Below, piece after piece: positions 11,941 through 22,820 of a stretch of 64,000 bases of DNA; position 1 is the first letter of the stretch, and each line of letters opens with the position of its first letter. Origin of the DNA: Datura wrightii. Lineage: Eukaryota; Streptophyta; Magnoliopsida; Solanales; Solanaceae. Below the pieces are notes generated by a model. It was given only the letters and a program-made list of their open reading frames with translations, was not told where the DNA came from and searched no databases. The translations under genes were made by a program, and so were the position numbers. The DNA lies in contig JASDFA010000027.1 in the NCBI GenBank assembly GCA_035772735.1, forward strand, positions 36,314,001 to 36,378,000, written 5' to 3'.

Positions 11941-12090
11941 GATTCTAGTTAGCAAGAATGTTTCCCTAGTCAGTCGGGATTCTCATTATCAAGAATGTTT
12001 CCCTAGTCAGTCGGTATTCTCATTAGCAAAAATGTTTCCCTAGTCAGTCGGGAATTCTCGTTAGCAAGAGTAGTTCCCTAGCCAGTCAGG
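11941..12090 (+). repeat. 37-bp tandem repeats in D left LTR
   Basis: There are four head-to-tail units of about 37 bp (11941, 11978, 12015, 12052). Each begins GATTCTCGTTAGCAAGAATG-like and ends TTTCCCTAGTCAGTCGG-like. More diverged half units (CTAGTCGGTCGGGA, CCCTTTGACAGTCAGG) continue to about 12290. The same array occurs in the other LTR of D and in both LTRs of B. Confidence 0.85.
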
Positions 12091-12521
12091 TCCATCCGTA
12101 GCTACTAGTCGTGCATGTTTCTCCTTAGTCGGTCGGGACTAACATCCCTAGCTAGTCGGTGACTCTCTATATCAGAGCATTTTCTCCCTTTGAAAGTTGG
12201 GGATTCTCGTTAGTAAGAATGTTTCCCTTTGATAGTCAGACACGCTCCCTTTGACAGTCAGGAACTTTCCTTGAATAGTCAAGGACCCTCTTGATCTCAA
12301 CCACAACATCGTACCTTGGTATTATTTCTGATTATTACTTTTGCGCATCAGTTGGTCTTATAATGATGTATTTCCTTATAATGTGGTTACGTTGATATGA
12401 ATATATGAATCTCATATAAGGTTGTCGTATCTCATTTTAGTTACATTACTATTAATGTGTTTTTACATTACTTCCTTCTTGTATATATTTATGAGTTAGT
12501 TTAATTGCACTTCCTGCATAC

Positions 12522-12579
12522 TCAGTACATTCCAAGTATTGACCACACGCCTCTTGTGCTATATCATTTTATGATATAG
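12522..12579. promoter_or_regulatory. Twin hairpins near the LTR 3' end (D left)
   Basis: The first hairpin is TCAGTAC-N7-GTATTGA (12522-12542, one mismatch). The second is CTATATCAT-TTT-ATGATATAG (12559-12579, perfect 9-bp arms). The pair recurs at matching places at 17369-17426, 33922-33979 and 38399-38456, and in related form in the A, H, F and C LTRs. The position late in the LTR would suit an RNA 3'-end or dimer signal; this is inference. Confidence 0.6.
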
Positions 12580-12830
12580 ATTCAGGTCTCCAGGTTTAGC
12601 CGCGCGGCTAGATATGCTCCTTCCTCTCCCAATTGCTAGTGGTGAGTCCTCATCTTCCGAGGACGTGGTTTATGTTCTTAAATTCTTGATATTAGCTTTC
12701 GCTTATTTATGTTGTTAGTCATGTCTGATGTTAAGTGTATGCTATGATTATGCCATGAGTCGAGTTGGAGCCCTTCGGGGTTCCTTGTCCAGTGTTACGA
12801 CTAGGGTGTGAACTCGGGTCGTGACAAACT

Positions 12831-12842
12831 TGGTATCAGAAC
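12831..12842 (+). other. D: primer binding site
   Basis: TGGTATCAGAAC begins 4 nt after the LTR end. It differs at one base from TGGTATCAGAGC, the sequence complementary to the 3' end of initiator methionine tRNA used by plant gypsy elements. Confidence 0.85.
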
Positions 12843-13042
12843 CAAGGTTTAGAGTGTCCTATGGTTTCTGAAAGTCGCATTACATAGAGTCTTCTTAATG
12901 GGTGTGAAGCGTGCCACACTTATGACGAAGAGGCTTGCGATATTTTAGAAATGTCCTCTTTACTTCATGATCCTTATCATGCATAGAGTATGAAGCTCTA
13001 AACAGTTCCTCCCCTAACTTGTGTTTTACGTGCTCGTAGATA

Positions 13043-14049
13043 ATGCCTCCCCGACGAATGAATGGAAGAAGGCGTGGTAATGATCATCAGCAGGTACCAC
13101 CAGCCCAGGCAGACCCAATGGGTGATCATGTTGCTTATGCTGAGTTCCGACTAGCCTTTCATATGTTAGAGCAGGCCCTGACCGCTCATATGAACCAACA
13201 GGAGGTGGCCCATGCTCCTAAGAATGGGAATGAAGCGGTGGTAAGAATAAGGAATTTTCTTCGGATGAACCCACCCAAATTCTTAGGGTCAAAGGTGGAT
13301 GAGGACCCATACAAGTTCTTGGAAGAAATTCAGAAGATTACTCAAGTTATGGGAGTGACAGGAATTGAGAGTGCAAACTTAGCTTCCTACCAGTTAAAGG
13401 GAGTTGCTTACATCTGGTATTGTCAATGGAGAGACAGTCGGGGAGTTGGAGCGAGTCCCATAGGTTGGGATGAATTTATGACAGCATTTTTGGATAGGTT
13501 TTTCCCTCGGGAGTTGAGGGAGGCAAAGGCGGTAGAGTTCATTAACTTGAAACAAGATGACATGACTATCCAGGAGTACGCATTGGAGTTCACTCAATTA
13601 TCTAAATATGCGCCAGAAATTGTATCCAACCAGCGGGCTCGAGTGTGCAGGTTTGTGAATGGAGTTTCAGACTCCTTGGTCAAAGAATGCAGGACTGTCA
13701 TGTTGCACCGGTACATAGACTTCCCACACTTGGTAATATTTTCTCAACAGATGGAAGCAGAACATGTGAAAGAAAAGGAGAGAGAGGCCAAGAGTCCAAG
13801 ACTGACGACCTAGATTTCTCCCATCAGAGGTCGAGTGCCAGACATCGCTCACGTTTCCAGCAGAAATCAATAGCCCTAGCACCTTCAATAGCCAGTGCTC
13901 CGTATCAGCCCAGAGGGAGGGAGATTACGTACCCATTGTGTATGAGCTGTGGAAAGCCCCACTTGGGAGTATGCATGTCCGGCTTAGATGTTTGTTTTTG
14001 GTGCGGCAAGGAGGTCCATATGCACCGAGATTGTGCAGCGGCTAAGTGA
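13043..14049 (+). pseudogene. D: Gag polyprotein with one frameshift
   Basis: The start ATG (MPPRRMNGRRRG...) follows a CGTGCTCGTAG/ATA context, as in the sister elements. Frame one runs to 13813 (256 aa) and holds the capsid-type retrotransposon gag domain: NPPKFLGSKVDEDPYKFLEE, YQLKGVAYIWYCQW, FPRELREAKAVEFINLKQ and YALEFTQLSKYAPEIV. A shift near 13788-13805 moves to another frame, which ends at 14049 and carries the nucleocapsid zinc knuckle CFWCGKEVHMHRDC (CX2CX4HX4C intact). Gag packages the RNA in cytoplasmic particles. There is no pol downstream, and the stop at 14049 is followed by non-coding sequence. This is the best preserved gag outside C. Confidence 0.85.
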
Positions 14050-15040
14050 GGAGAGAGTAGATCCTTGACCACTTCTTCAGCAGCTCTGATAGCCCGCCCG
14101 TCTCAGCAGGGTGCATCCTCTAATTCGGGTGGCGGGCATCGTCAAAACCGCTCTTATGCCATAGCAGCCCATTAGGATAAGGGAAAAGCACTGGTAGTAA
14201 CCACAAGTATGTTATGAATCTTGTGTTATTCCTTATGTGATGCAAACCTCTATATTGAATAAGAAGCTCTATTGTGATTGTGGGAAAAGATTGTTGATGT
14301 GTAATGTGAGTAGCTATAGATTCAGGAGCCTTAGGATGATGAATTTAAACTAAGGGGGAGATAGTGAGTAGGTGAAGCAAGTCGGACCTTGAGAATGCTC
14401 ATAAAGAAGTTTTTGCCTTAGCAATTGCAGTATGTCGGTCTTTTCGAGGATTCAAATAATTTACCTTGTGTTTCAGTTGAAGTTAAAGTGTGTCCATTTT
14501 CCATGTGATGATTCCCGAGGTTTAGATGTAACCTCTTCAAACAGTGATGCCAGTCTTGCTCTATGAGTCCCGTATGTTTATTTCCATGTTATGAATCAGT
14601 TATGTGTGTTAATTCATGTTTTCTAGTGTAGTCAGCACGAACTCAATCTATAAAAGTTACTTAGTAAGTTCAGTAGAACCAGGCTATCTCATGTATGTGC
14701 ACAGTTTTAGATGTCGGGAATAACTCGTGCTCATGAATTCCTTATCCTAAACTACATTAGATATCGTGAATCCTAGCTTAGTATCAAGAAGAGATTTGAG
14801 AATGAACGTTTAGCATGTATCCTTTCCAGTGTTCTACCTAGCTTTATGTTGGTTTCATGTTCTTCGGCTTCCCTTGAGCCATGGTATGCATGTTAGATAT
14901 GGATATTCAGATTTGGCGTATAGGGTTGGTCCAGAGTCAGATACTCCGTTAGTGTTTAGCTGTGATTGATTGATTTTGGATATCGGTTTTGTCTCAAACC
15001 TTTTAGTATGTTTAGCCAACATTCGAGGACGAATGTTCCC
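14050..15040 (+). other. D: non-coding tail replacing pol
   Basis: About 1 kb without a usable open frame. It is alignable with the tail of B (35198-36121): both have CAAGTATGTT(A/G)TGAATCTTG, then TTGAATAAGAAGCTCT(A/G)TTGTG. Both also carry an internal TAAGGGGGAGAT (14351-14362 here) identical to the core of the 3' polypurine tract. It ends with the hairpin AACATTCG-AGGA-CGAATGTT (15018-15037), just before the polypurine tract. Confidence 0.7.
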
Positions 15041-15053
15041 AAGGGGGAGATAT
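15041..15053 (+). other. D: polypurine tract
   Basis: AAGGGGGAGATAT sits directly before the right LTR start TGTAATACCCC. This is the plus-strand DNA primer in the retroelement cycle. Confidence 0.9.
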
Positions 15054-17827
15054 TGTAATACCCCGGATGTTTCTAAGATCAGATTCCAGGCTTAAGGAAA
15101 GAAATCAGACTAAAAAGGGAAGTTTTGTGCGTAACGAGTCTGGGAAAAACTCATCAGGAGGCCTAACGGATCATGGTTAGCCCTGTGGGAAAATAGTTTG
15201 GAGGTACGGTTAAGTCAGGTGATGACGGACGACCTACTGAGTCATCTTGCCTGGAAACGACTCATCAGGTTGGTCGTTGGATGGATGGCAGGGTCCCCGA
15301 GTTGAGCCCTAAGCAGTGTAGTTGATGGAAAGATGTAACGAGTCGTTAGGTGAGGCAATGACTCATTATGTCAGACGTTAAGAGGGAGGAACTGAGACCA
15401 TGAAGGAAGTTCCAGTGCACTTGACGAATGGATATAACGAGTCATTGGAGCTGGGGACGATTCGTTACGTTGGTCGTGGCTTGAAGAATGACTAAGCGGT
15501 ATGAATTTTCCAGTGTGCTTAATGGGGGAGATCATGAGTCGTGGAATTGGACGATGACTCTTTACGTGAGTCGTGACTTCAGATTTGGGAAAATTTCCAA
15601 TTTTCTTCAGGGACATTTTTGTAAACTCCTATGCTTTTTACTTTTAAACAACGTCGTTTTGTATATTGTATAGGACGTTTTTAAGGGTCTCTACAAGTCT
15701 AAACCCTCATTCTCTCAAGACATCTCTCAAGCTCTTCTTCTTCCTCTCCTCCCAAGATTCAAGAACTTCACCAAGGTGTCCGTCAAGCTTCAAGAAAGAT
15801 TTCGAGCAGGGTTCTTCGACCAGGTATGCGGGTCTTTCAACAAGGATACTCTTCCATCCTTGTGTCCCAAAAGTATTTTTTTAATTAAAAATACGATTTC
15901 AACAAATCTAGAAAAGCATGATCTAGGACATTTGTCATGGGTAAATTTCTTTTATATTCCTCTTAAATGCTATTATCTACTGTGGTATGATATTATTTGT
16001 GATATAAACAATGGGTTGTCTTGAATTGTGAAATATAGGTTGGGAATGTATGAGTGTAGTATGTTCTTCATAAATTGGCTTGAGTATTGAATGAAATTTG
16101 TTTATTTCTCCCTTTATTATTGTAGTAATTCATGAACATGATGAAATTATGGAAATATTGTATGATTAACCCTAATGACCCAATTATGACATTAATAACT
16201 ATGTTGGGATGAGTTGGAGTTTGCGGTCTTGAGAAATTGAAAGTAAATTATGTATCATCACCATGTTTTCAATTTAATTGAATGGGTATGATTAGATTGT
16301 ATTTATATTGATAGATTACGAAGCTTGGGCGGATTCTAAATTGTTTTTCCTTACAAAAAATTGTTTTCCAAATTTTTTGAATCTAAAATGCCCATGGATG
16401 AAAAGTTCGTACAAGAAGTGATTGATGATAAATGTGAGATGATGATGAGGTTGATGATGAAAAGCACTTTTCCACAAATACCCATGATTATGTCGTCGTT
16501 TCAAACTGAATTGATTAGATCCAAGTGTGACGAAGCTTTGGGTAATGCCCCACATGTCGATTTGAAATGATGGTTTTCCAGAAATAAGCTTACCACATTG
16601 TTTGGAACGAAGTCTCCCAAATTTTATAAATGTTAGCTTGTGGTATGTTTTGAAATAAATGAAGTCATGCATCTATGATAAAGTATGAATGGAATCTATT
16701 AATCATGCATGACCTTATTCTACATGTTAAATGAGATGAATTCGGAGTTTGGAATGTCATGATAGCATAATGCGCAAGGTGAGTCTATGGGATTCTCGTT
16801 AGCAAGAATGTTTTCCTAGTCAGTCGGGATTCTCGTTAGCAAGAATGTTTTCCTAGTCAGTCGGGATTCTCATTAGCAAGAATGTTTCCCTAGTCAGTCG
16901 GAAATTCTCGTTAGCAAGAGTAGGTTCCCTAGTCAGTCAGGACTCCCAAGCTACTAGCCATGCATGTTTCTCCTTAGTCGGTCGGGTCTAACATCCCTAT
17001 CCAGTCGGCAACTCTCTATATTAGAGCATTTTCTCCCTTTGTCAGTTGGGGATTCTCGTTAGTAAGAATGTTTCCCTTTGATAGTCTGGGACTCTCCCTT
17101 TTACAGTCAGGAACTTTCCTTGAAAAGTCAGGGACCCTCTTGATATCATCCACAGCATCGTACCTCTATTTTATTTCCGATTATTACTTTTGCGCATCAG
17201 TTGATATTATAATGATGTATGTCCTTATAATGTGGTTATGTTGATATGAATATGCGAATCTCATATGAGGTTGTCGTATCTCATTTCAGTCACATTACTA
17301 TTATTGTGTTTTTATATACTTCCTTTTTGTATATGCTTATGAGTTAGTTCATTATGCTTCCTGCATACTCAGTACATTTGAAGTACTGACCGCACGTCTC
17401 TTGCGCTATATCATTTCATGATATAGATTCTGGTTTCCAGGTTCCGCCGTGTGGCTAGATACATTTCTCTCTCTCCCAGCTGCTAGTGGTGAGTCCTCAT
17501 CTTCCGAGGACATGGTTTATGTTCTTATTTTTTCTGTTACTAAGTTTCAGTTTTTAGACTTTGGGAGTTAGCTGAGAGCTTGTCCCAGCAATTCATCAGT
17601 TTAGTAGAAGGCTTTCAGACTTGTCTAGACTGATTCAGCTTGTATCTAAGTATTGTTAGATTGTCCTTATGGTTTATATTAAATTCTTGATATTAGCTTC
17701 CGCTTATTTATGTTGTTAGTCATGTCTAATGTTAAGTGTATTCTATGATTACGCCATGGGTCGACTTGGAGTCCTTCAGGGTTCCTTGTCTCGTGTTACG
17801 ACTAGAGTTTGAACTCGGGTCGTGACA
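15054..17827 (+). repeat. D: right LTR (2774 bp)
   Basis: It starts TGTAATACCCCGGATG and ends GGTCGTGACA, followed by the AAGAG duplication. It keeps about 150 bases (17525-17675) that are missing from the left LTR. A CCAG/GTATGCGGG splice-donor-like site lies at 15821-15829, 37-bp repeats from 16791, and twin hairpins at 17369-17426. Open frames at 15488-16024 and 16316-16672 are inside the LTR and not credible genes. Confidence 0.9.
16791..16940 (+). repeat. 37-bp tandem repeats in D right LTR
   Basis: About four units start at 16791, 16828, 16865 and 16902, matching the left-LTR array unit for unit. The copy number is equal in the two LTRs, as expected because both are copied from one template at insertion. 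Confidence 0.85.
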
Positions 17828-17832
17828 AAGAG

Positions 17833-18250
17833 TCAGGTAATACATCAAGAAATTTTTCTATCCCTCTACTTGAAGAAAATAATCTCTCCAAGAGATTCCA
17901 ATTCATTGATAATATCTGTCAATCTATTGAACATCTTGAAGGAATTCTTCTTTATTCATCTTAAATAGCTCATATTGCCTATTCAATTTGACTTCTTGAC
18001 CTTACTTGTCTCCTCATATGTGGTTTTCAAGGTATCCTAATTTTTTGTCAGTTTTAAAAGTGGAGATTTTGTTATATTCATTAGGTCCAATGCCATAAAT
18101 AAGTAACTTCTTTGCGTTGGCATTCTTTAGGTCAACCTTGATATCTTTATAAGTATATTTCTCTCTTTCTTTGGGGACCAATTTCTTTCCTTTATCATTA
18201 GTGGTCATGGGGATCTTTGGACGTTTTTGTATAAAATCCCATATTACTAG
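17833..18250 (-). pseudogene. K: copia gag N-terminal half, decayed
   Basis: The minus strand reads VIWDFIQKRPKIPMTTNDKG, then KDIKVDLKNANAKKLLIYGI and GPNEYNKISTFKT. This is the N-terminal pattern of plant copia gag (UBN2/DUF4219 type). A plus-coordinate open piece covers 18014-18325 on the minus strand, but its first part reads through E's LTR. Toward 17833 the frame is broken; the reading LPDSW.. continues across D into WERKVNAII (10186-10205) and then across the MITE. E cuts the gene at 18250, so the start codon is not in the window. Confidence 0.65.
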
Positions 18251-20794
18251 TGTCATAACCCAAAGATCTACAAGAGTCATGATGACATATATACTCCCCC
18301 CCCGGTATGCCAGCAAAACTACCATCCAATAGTTTCAAAAATAAAGTAAATAATGCAAAAGTTGGAATATTAACAAGTTCAAGCCATATAAATCTTTAAT
18401 ACAAACTAGTGAAAAATTAATAAAATACAAGCCCAAGACTTAGTACCATGTGTATAAGAGTGACTATAATATAATATGACTGTTCAACAACTAAACAATG
18501 TATGGATAATGAAAAGACATAAAAGTAAAGGACAGAGGGAGTCTAGTGCTGCAAATCAGCCAGGTAGCTCATCAAGGATCTCCAAGAATAAGGCTCAGAC
18601 TCAATAATATCAATGTGTTCCACTAGTACTCGGAACATAATCTACACCAAAAGAAAGGTGCAACAAACATAGGGTGAGTACGAGAACCATGTGTATGTAG
18701 TAAGTATCATAGGTTGAAAATGCTGAAGTACTGGCAATTATATTATGTTAAGCATGAAATTTACCTCAAAAGGATCTCCCTAACACTTACACAGTTCAAG
18801 TGAAATAGTATAAAGAAATTGATAATCAAGTAGAATGGAGTCAAATAATCAAGAAAGATCAAGATAGGGAGTTCATTTGAATCTAAATAGACGAGATGTT
18901 ATGCAATGTAATGCACATGCACTAGCCAAAAATCAATCGATATATACCCACTCTTCTATCAGTGGGTTTTTCAAGAGTGGTAACCCATGGGGTACTTGCT
19001 AGATCTATATACCCACCTGAAACTATTTTTTATTGGGCTGGCCAGAATCTTTTAGCATGTCACTCATCAAAATATTTCCCATTGGCATATCTCACCAATC
19101 AGAATGGCTCAGCTATCTTACCTAACCAATCCATAAAAATAGATTAAATATAAATTAGATAAAATCAGTTGAAAACCAAAAGAAAGAAAGAAAGTTTACT
19201 ATTCTCTACGAAATATAATTAAATTCTCAAATAAGCAATCGACAATTCGGTCAAAGCTCATCTAGGCACAATCAATTAAGTTAATTCAGTTTATATATTG
19301 TCTATCAGCTAGGTTCCTACCTAGATTTCACAATAATGTTTTCCAGTATATTCAACAATAAAGTACTTGCCACAATACACCAATACCTAAGTAAGTACCC
19401 ATCACAACTACAAGCATGGTACACCCAACATGCCCCAAACCCATAATAGTTAATATAGGATAATCATCTCCCAAAGCAGAGTCGAGAAAGTAAATCATAA
19501 CCTAGCTAAAAAACATAGCAAATATACGACAACCCCTCACAAATGTGTCTTTTCTTTCTGAATCTTCTCGGAATACTCCCAATCTATCAAAAATATAGTT
19601 TACATGAGTATATAATTCTATTGATACCCATACTGTTGTATTTCATCCCAGGCCCAAAAAGTCAATTCAAAAGTCAACCCCGAGCCTCAAGGTCAAACTA
19701 CAATTTTATTTCAAAATCAATTTATCCATAACACAAACATATCAAATATGAATTTTCATCAAAACCAAGTTAGAATCAAACTCCGCATCATTAAAATAAG
19801 ATTTCTCTACTTTAGATATAAACCCCCCAATTTCTAGCACCCAAACACCGGTTAAACCATGAAATATAAGATGGAATATTCGGAAAAATACCAAATATAG
19901 AATTAGATTCTTACCCCTGCTAAGAAATCTCCAAAACCCCTTAAAAATTGGCCGAATTCTCGATCCAAAACTCCCAAAATCTAATTTTGAAAGAATGAAA
20001 TTGAAATATGAACTATACACTCTTTCTCCTCAAGTGCCTTCACCGAAGTGAAATATCTTTCACACCCCGACCCCGCTTTTGTCGGAAACCCCATGCAGAG
20101 AAGCAACTAATTCATCCTGTACTCAATAGAAGCGGAAGGACCTTAGAGGCATGGAGCTGCAGAAGTGACCCATCATCTTAGCTAACCTTCTTGAGTCCCC
20201 GCAAACTCGTAAAATCGAGATCCCCTCCACAGTGGTGAATTCGCAAAAGAGGCCAAAAGTACATGTGCAACTACTCCAGATACTAACAATCGAATCCTAT
20301 GTCCCAACTTTGGTTTCAACCCTCAAATTCATCTGGCACATTCCGAACACATACTATATATGCAAATCAATCATAAAGAATATTTTAGACCTATTGAAAT
20401 TATCAAACCACTAATCTGAGGTTGTTTCTACCAAATATTGATCTTGGTCAACTCAAAGTTTCCAAAATAACTAAAATCTCAAGCAAGGGTCCAAATCACT
20501 CTTGAGCGCTTTGATTATCCATATAAAACTTCCGACTAAGTCATAAATTACCCTCCAAACCTAATGGAATCATGAAAACTCAAATCCAACCTCGTTAATA
20601 AAAAATATTGACTTTAGTCGAACTTTTTGAATTTTAAACTTTTAAAATTGAAAATATTCCTCGAAACGCATCCGATCACCTCAGAGATCATGTCCCTGAT
20701 CCTCACTAATCATAAGCAGCATAAAGAAGTTATAAGGAGGGTCAAATAGTGAAAAAGAGGCTAAATATACAAAATGACCATACTGGTCATTACT
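18251..20794 (-). repeat. E: 3' LTR
   Basis: The plus strand starts TGTCATAACCC (the complement of ..GGGTTATGACA). It aligns with 28330-30939 over most of its length: both have TTTCAAAAATAAAGTAAATAATGC, then GGTGCAACAAACATAGGGTG. The 5' limit at about 20794 (minus-strand AGTAATGACC, next to a degenerate polypurine stretch) is an estimate. An 8-base C run lies at about 18295-18303. Confidence 0.7.
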
Positions 20795-20816
20795 TTATCC
20801 ATCACTAGAAAAACAC

Positions 20817-20834
20817 ACATTCGTCCTCAAATGT
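20817..20834 (-). other. E: hairpin upstream of the 3' LTR
   Basis: On the minus strand ACATTTG-AGGA-CGAATGT, an inverted repeat with one mismatch. It is the counterpart of the AACATTCG-AGGA-CGAATGTT hairpin that precedes the polypurine tract in A, B, C and D. Confidence 0.6.
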
Positions 20835-20849
20835 AAAAAGAAGAAAAGT

Positions 20850-22820
20850 ACCTGAATGGTCAAAAAGTTGATATATTTGTTCTGCATGACTATATTAGTA
20901 TTCTGGGAAGCTTCTTGCTTTAGAAAATGTCTCTGTTGCATCTTCCGAGATGCTATCTCCTTGGACCTCAACTCTCTAAACTGGTTGTCCAAAATAACCA
21001 CGACTCTTTCTCAAATGCCAGATTCAGATCTAACTGCACCAAGTCTCATTGAATCATATGAGAACCATCAAAATGGTATACATTCAACATAAAAGCATGA
21101 AATACTGGATGAACACCTGCTAAGCCTGAAGGTAAAGCCAACTCATATGCCATCTCATCTACACGTTGCAGCACCTCAAATGAGCCCATGAACCTAAGGT
21201 GAGTTTTTCCTTCTTTTCAAACCTCATAACACCCTTCAAAAGTGATACTTTCAACAATACATTCTCACCAATCATGAATTCCAAATCACGAACCTTTCAT
21301 TCAACATAACTTTCTGTCTACTCTAAGCCATAAGAAATCACTCCTGAATCAACTTGACCTTGACTAAGGAATCTCTCAACAAATATGTACCCCATGGCTT
21401 GACCTGGAAAGCATTGAACCAACCAACTAGATTATGCCATCTCCTACCTTATAAAGCCTCAAATAAAGCCATATAGATGCTAAAATGATAACTATTGTCA
21501 TACGCAAACTCTAAAAAAGGTAAGAACTAGTCCTAGTGACCACCAGAGTCGATCGCAAATGCCCGTAACATATCCTTAAAAACCTTTATAATTCGCTCGA
21601 ACTGGCAATCTGTTTGTGGGTGAAAAGTCACGTTGAGCTCTACCTGACTACCCAACTCTTTTTGAGTAGATATCTAGAAATGAGATGTAAAATGAGTATC
21701 CTAGTCTATAATTATAAAAATAGGCACCCCATGCAAATGATATCTCCTAAATGTATATTCTGAACGATCTCTTGAAAGTGTAGGTAGTCTATAGAATAAA
21801 ATGAGCAAATTTGGTCAACCTATCCATAATGACCCACATGACGTCAAACTTCCTCAAAGTCTGTGGCAACCCTACCACAAAATTTATAGAAATTAATTCC
21901 CACTTTTACTATGGTGTAGGCCTCCTCTGAGTCATACCACCAGACATTTAATGCTCATACTTCACTTGCTGACAATCTAAGCATTGATACATATAGTCCT
22001 TCATGTCTTTCTTCATCCTGCACTACCAATAGGCTTCTTTAAGTCATGGTCTGCTTCTGCCTCTAAGTTCAATCTGGTCAAATTATCCACTTTTGGCATA
22101 CAGATATGACCCTTGATCCTAAAAGACCTTCATTACCCAAAAAATACTTCTTTGGCCTCTCCCTTCAACACTTTTTCACGAATCATAGTCAATATCCCAT
22201 TTTCAAATTTCCTAGCCTTAGTATTCTCCACCAAAAGTGATTAATCCTCAACAGAAGTAAGAACTCTACCAGGCTCCATAATGTCCATCTCATAAAGCGA
22301 CTAGCCAATGATTGAACATCCATATCCAAAAGACGTTTCTACACTACCAATTATGCGAGGCTGCCTATTCTCACTGGCTTCTGACTCAAGGCATGTACCA
22401 CAACATTGGCCTTTATCGGATGATAAAGAATAGTTATATCATAATCCGAAACTCTAACCACCTTTGTTACCTCAAATTTAGATCCGTTTGGTTGAATATG
22501 TACTGAAGGCTGCGATGATCCATGAAAATTTCACAATGCACACCATGGATATAATGCCTATTAATCTTCAAAGGAAATACTACCACTTCCAACTTAAAGA
22601 CATGAGAATGATAGTTCGTATTATTAATCTTCAACTACCTCAGAGCATAAGCAATAACCTTCCCTTTCAGCATTAACACACAACCAAAGGCAAATTCATG
22701 AAGCATCATATTAATAGTAAAACCTTCACCTTCCACAGCTAAGGTCAACATCAAAGCTGAAGTCAACGAAGTCTTAAGCTTTTGGAAGATTATATCACAC
22801 TCATCAAACCAATAGAATAC
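20850..22820 (-). pseudogene. E: RNase H, integrase and chromodomain remnants
   Basis: Minus-strand order from 22820 downward: RT-RNase H link (VFYWFDECDIIFQKLKTSLT), then an RNase H piece (FGCVLMLKGKVIAYA, 22635-22700). The integrase core is readable in pieces at about 21500-21660 (DTHFTSHF, NVTFHPQTDCQFERII, KDMLRAF). A chromodomain remnant VVILDNQFRELRSKEIAS lies near 20940-21000, followed by the pre-LTR hairpin. There are many stops and frameshifts and no long open frame, so it has been inactive for a long time. Plus-strand open frames here (20856-21092, 22312-22676) are antisense shadows. Confidence 0.65.

Larger units (their letters stand above)
10211..12826 (+). repeat. D: left LTR (2616 bp)
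   Basis: It starts TGTAATACCCTCGATG and ends GGGTCGTGACA. The 5' third carries ACGAGTCGT-type palindromes; 11941-12090 holds 37-bp tandem repeats; the 3' third holds two hairpins (12522-12579). It is about 158 bp shorter than the right LTR, mostly from one deletion near 12672-12690 (the right copy has about 150 extra bases at 17525-17675). Open frames at 10708-11079 and 11038-11277 lie wholly in LTR sequence and are not genes. Confidence 0.9.
10211..17827 (+). mobile_element. D: gag-only Ty3/gypsy (Tekay-type) retrotransposon, complete with TSD
   Basis: Both LTRs are present (10211-12826, 15054-17827), with a primer site, a gag, a polypurine tract and a perfect 5-bp target duplication AAGAG (10206-10210, 17828-17832). 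The interior is only 2.2 kb: gag (13043-14049) and about 1 kb of non-coding tail. There is no protease, RT, RNase H or integrase. It is inserted in the minus-strand K gag. The same architecture is seen in B. This fits the TR-GAG class of non-autonomous plant LTR elements, which would borrow enzymes from related chromoviruses. Confidence 0.9.
5113..18250 (-). mobile_element. K: Ty1/copia remnant with gag but no visible pol, interrupted by a MITE and by D
   Basis: This is a minus-strand element. Gag pieces lie at 17833-18250, 10186-10205 and about 8430-9301. A copia-style polypurine tract lies at 6145-6157, followed by a 3' LTR (5113-6144). Removing D (10211-17827 plus its AAGAG duplication) and the MITE (9310-10177 plus its 8-bp duplication) rejoins a gag frame across both insertion points. 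Only about 2.7 kb separates the zinc knuckle (near 9050) from the polypurine tract, and I see no protease, integrase or RT motif there. Either pol was deleted or K belongs to a gag-only lineage. Its 5' end is cut by E at 18251 and would resume beyond the right edge. Confidence 0.6.

Noticed and set aside
11941..12290. Regular repeats that might be mistaken for a CRISPR array
   Set aside because: Units are head to tail with no spacers, lie inside LTRs, and the context is a plant nuclear genome.
16316..16672. 118-aa minus-strand open frame in D's right LTR, and its plus-strand partner 16361-16570
   Set aside because: The GATGAAAAGTTCGTA.. stretch is also in the left LTR at 11550-11700 with a broken frame; no domain.
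18295..18303. Eight-base C run in E's LTR as a possible assembly error or site
   Set aside because: A simple homopolymer in decayed sequence; the other LTR reads CACCCC at the same place, so slippage explains it.
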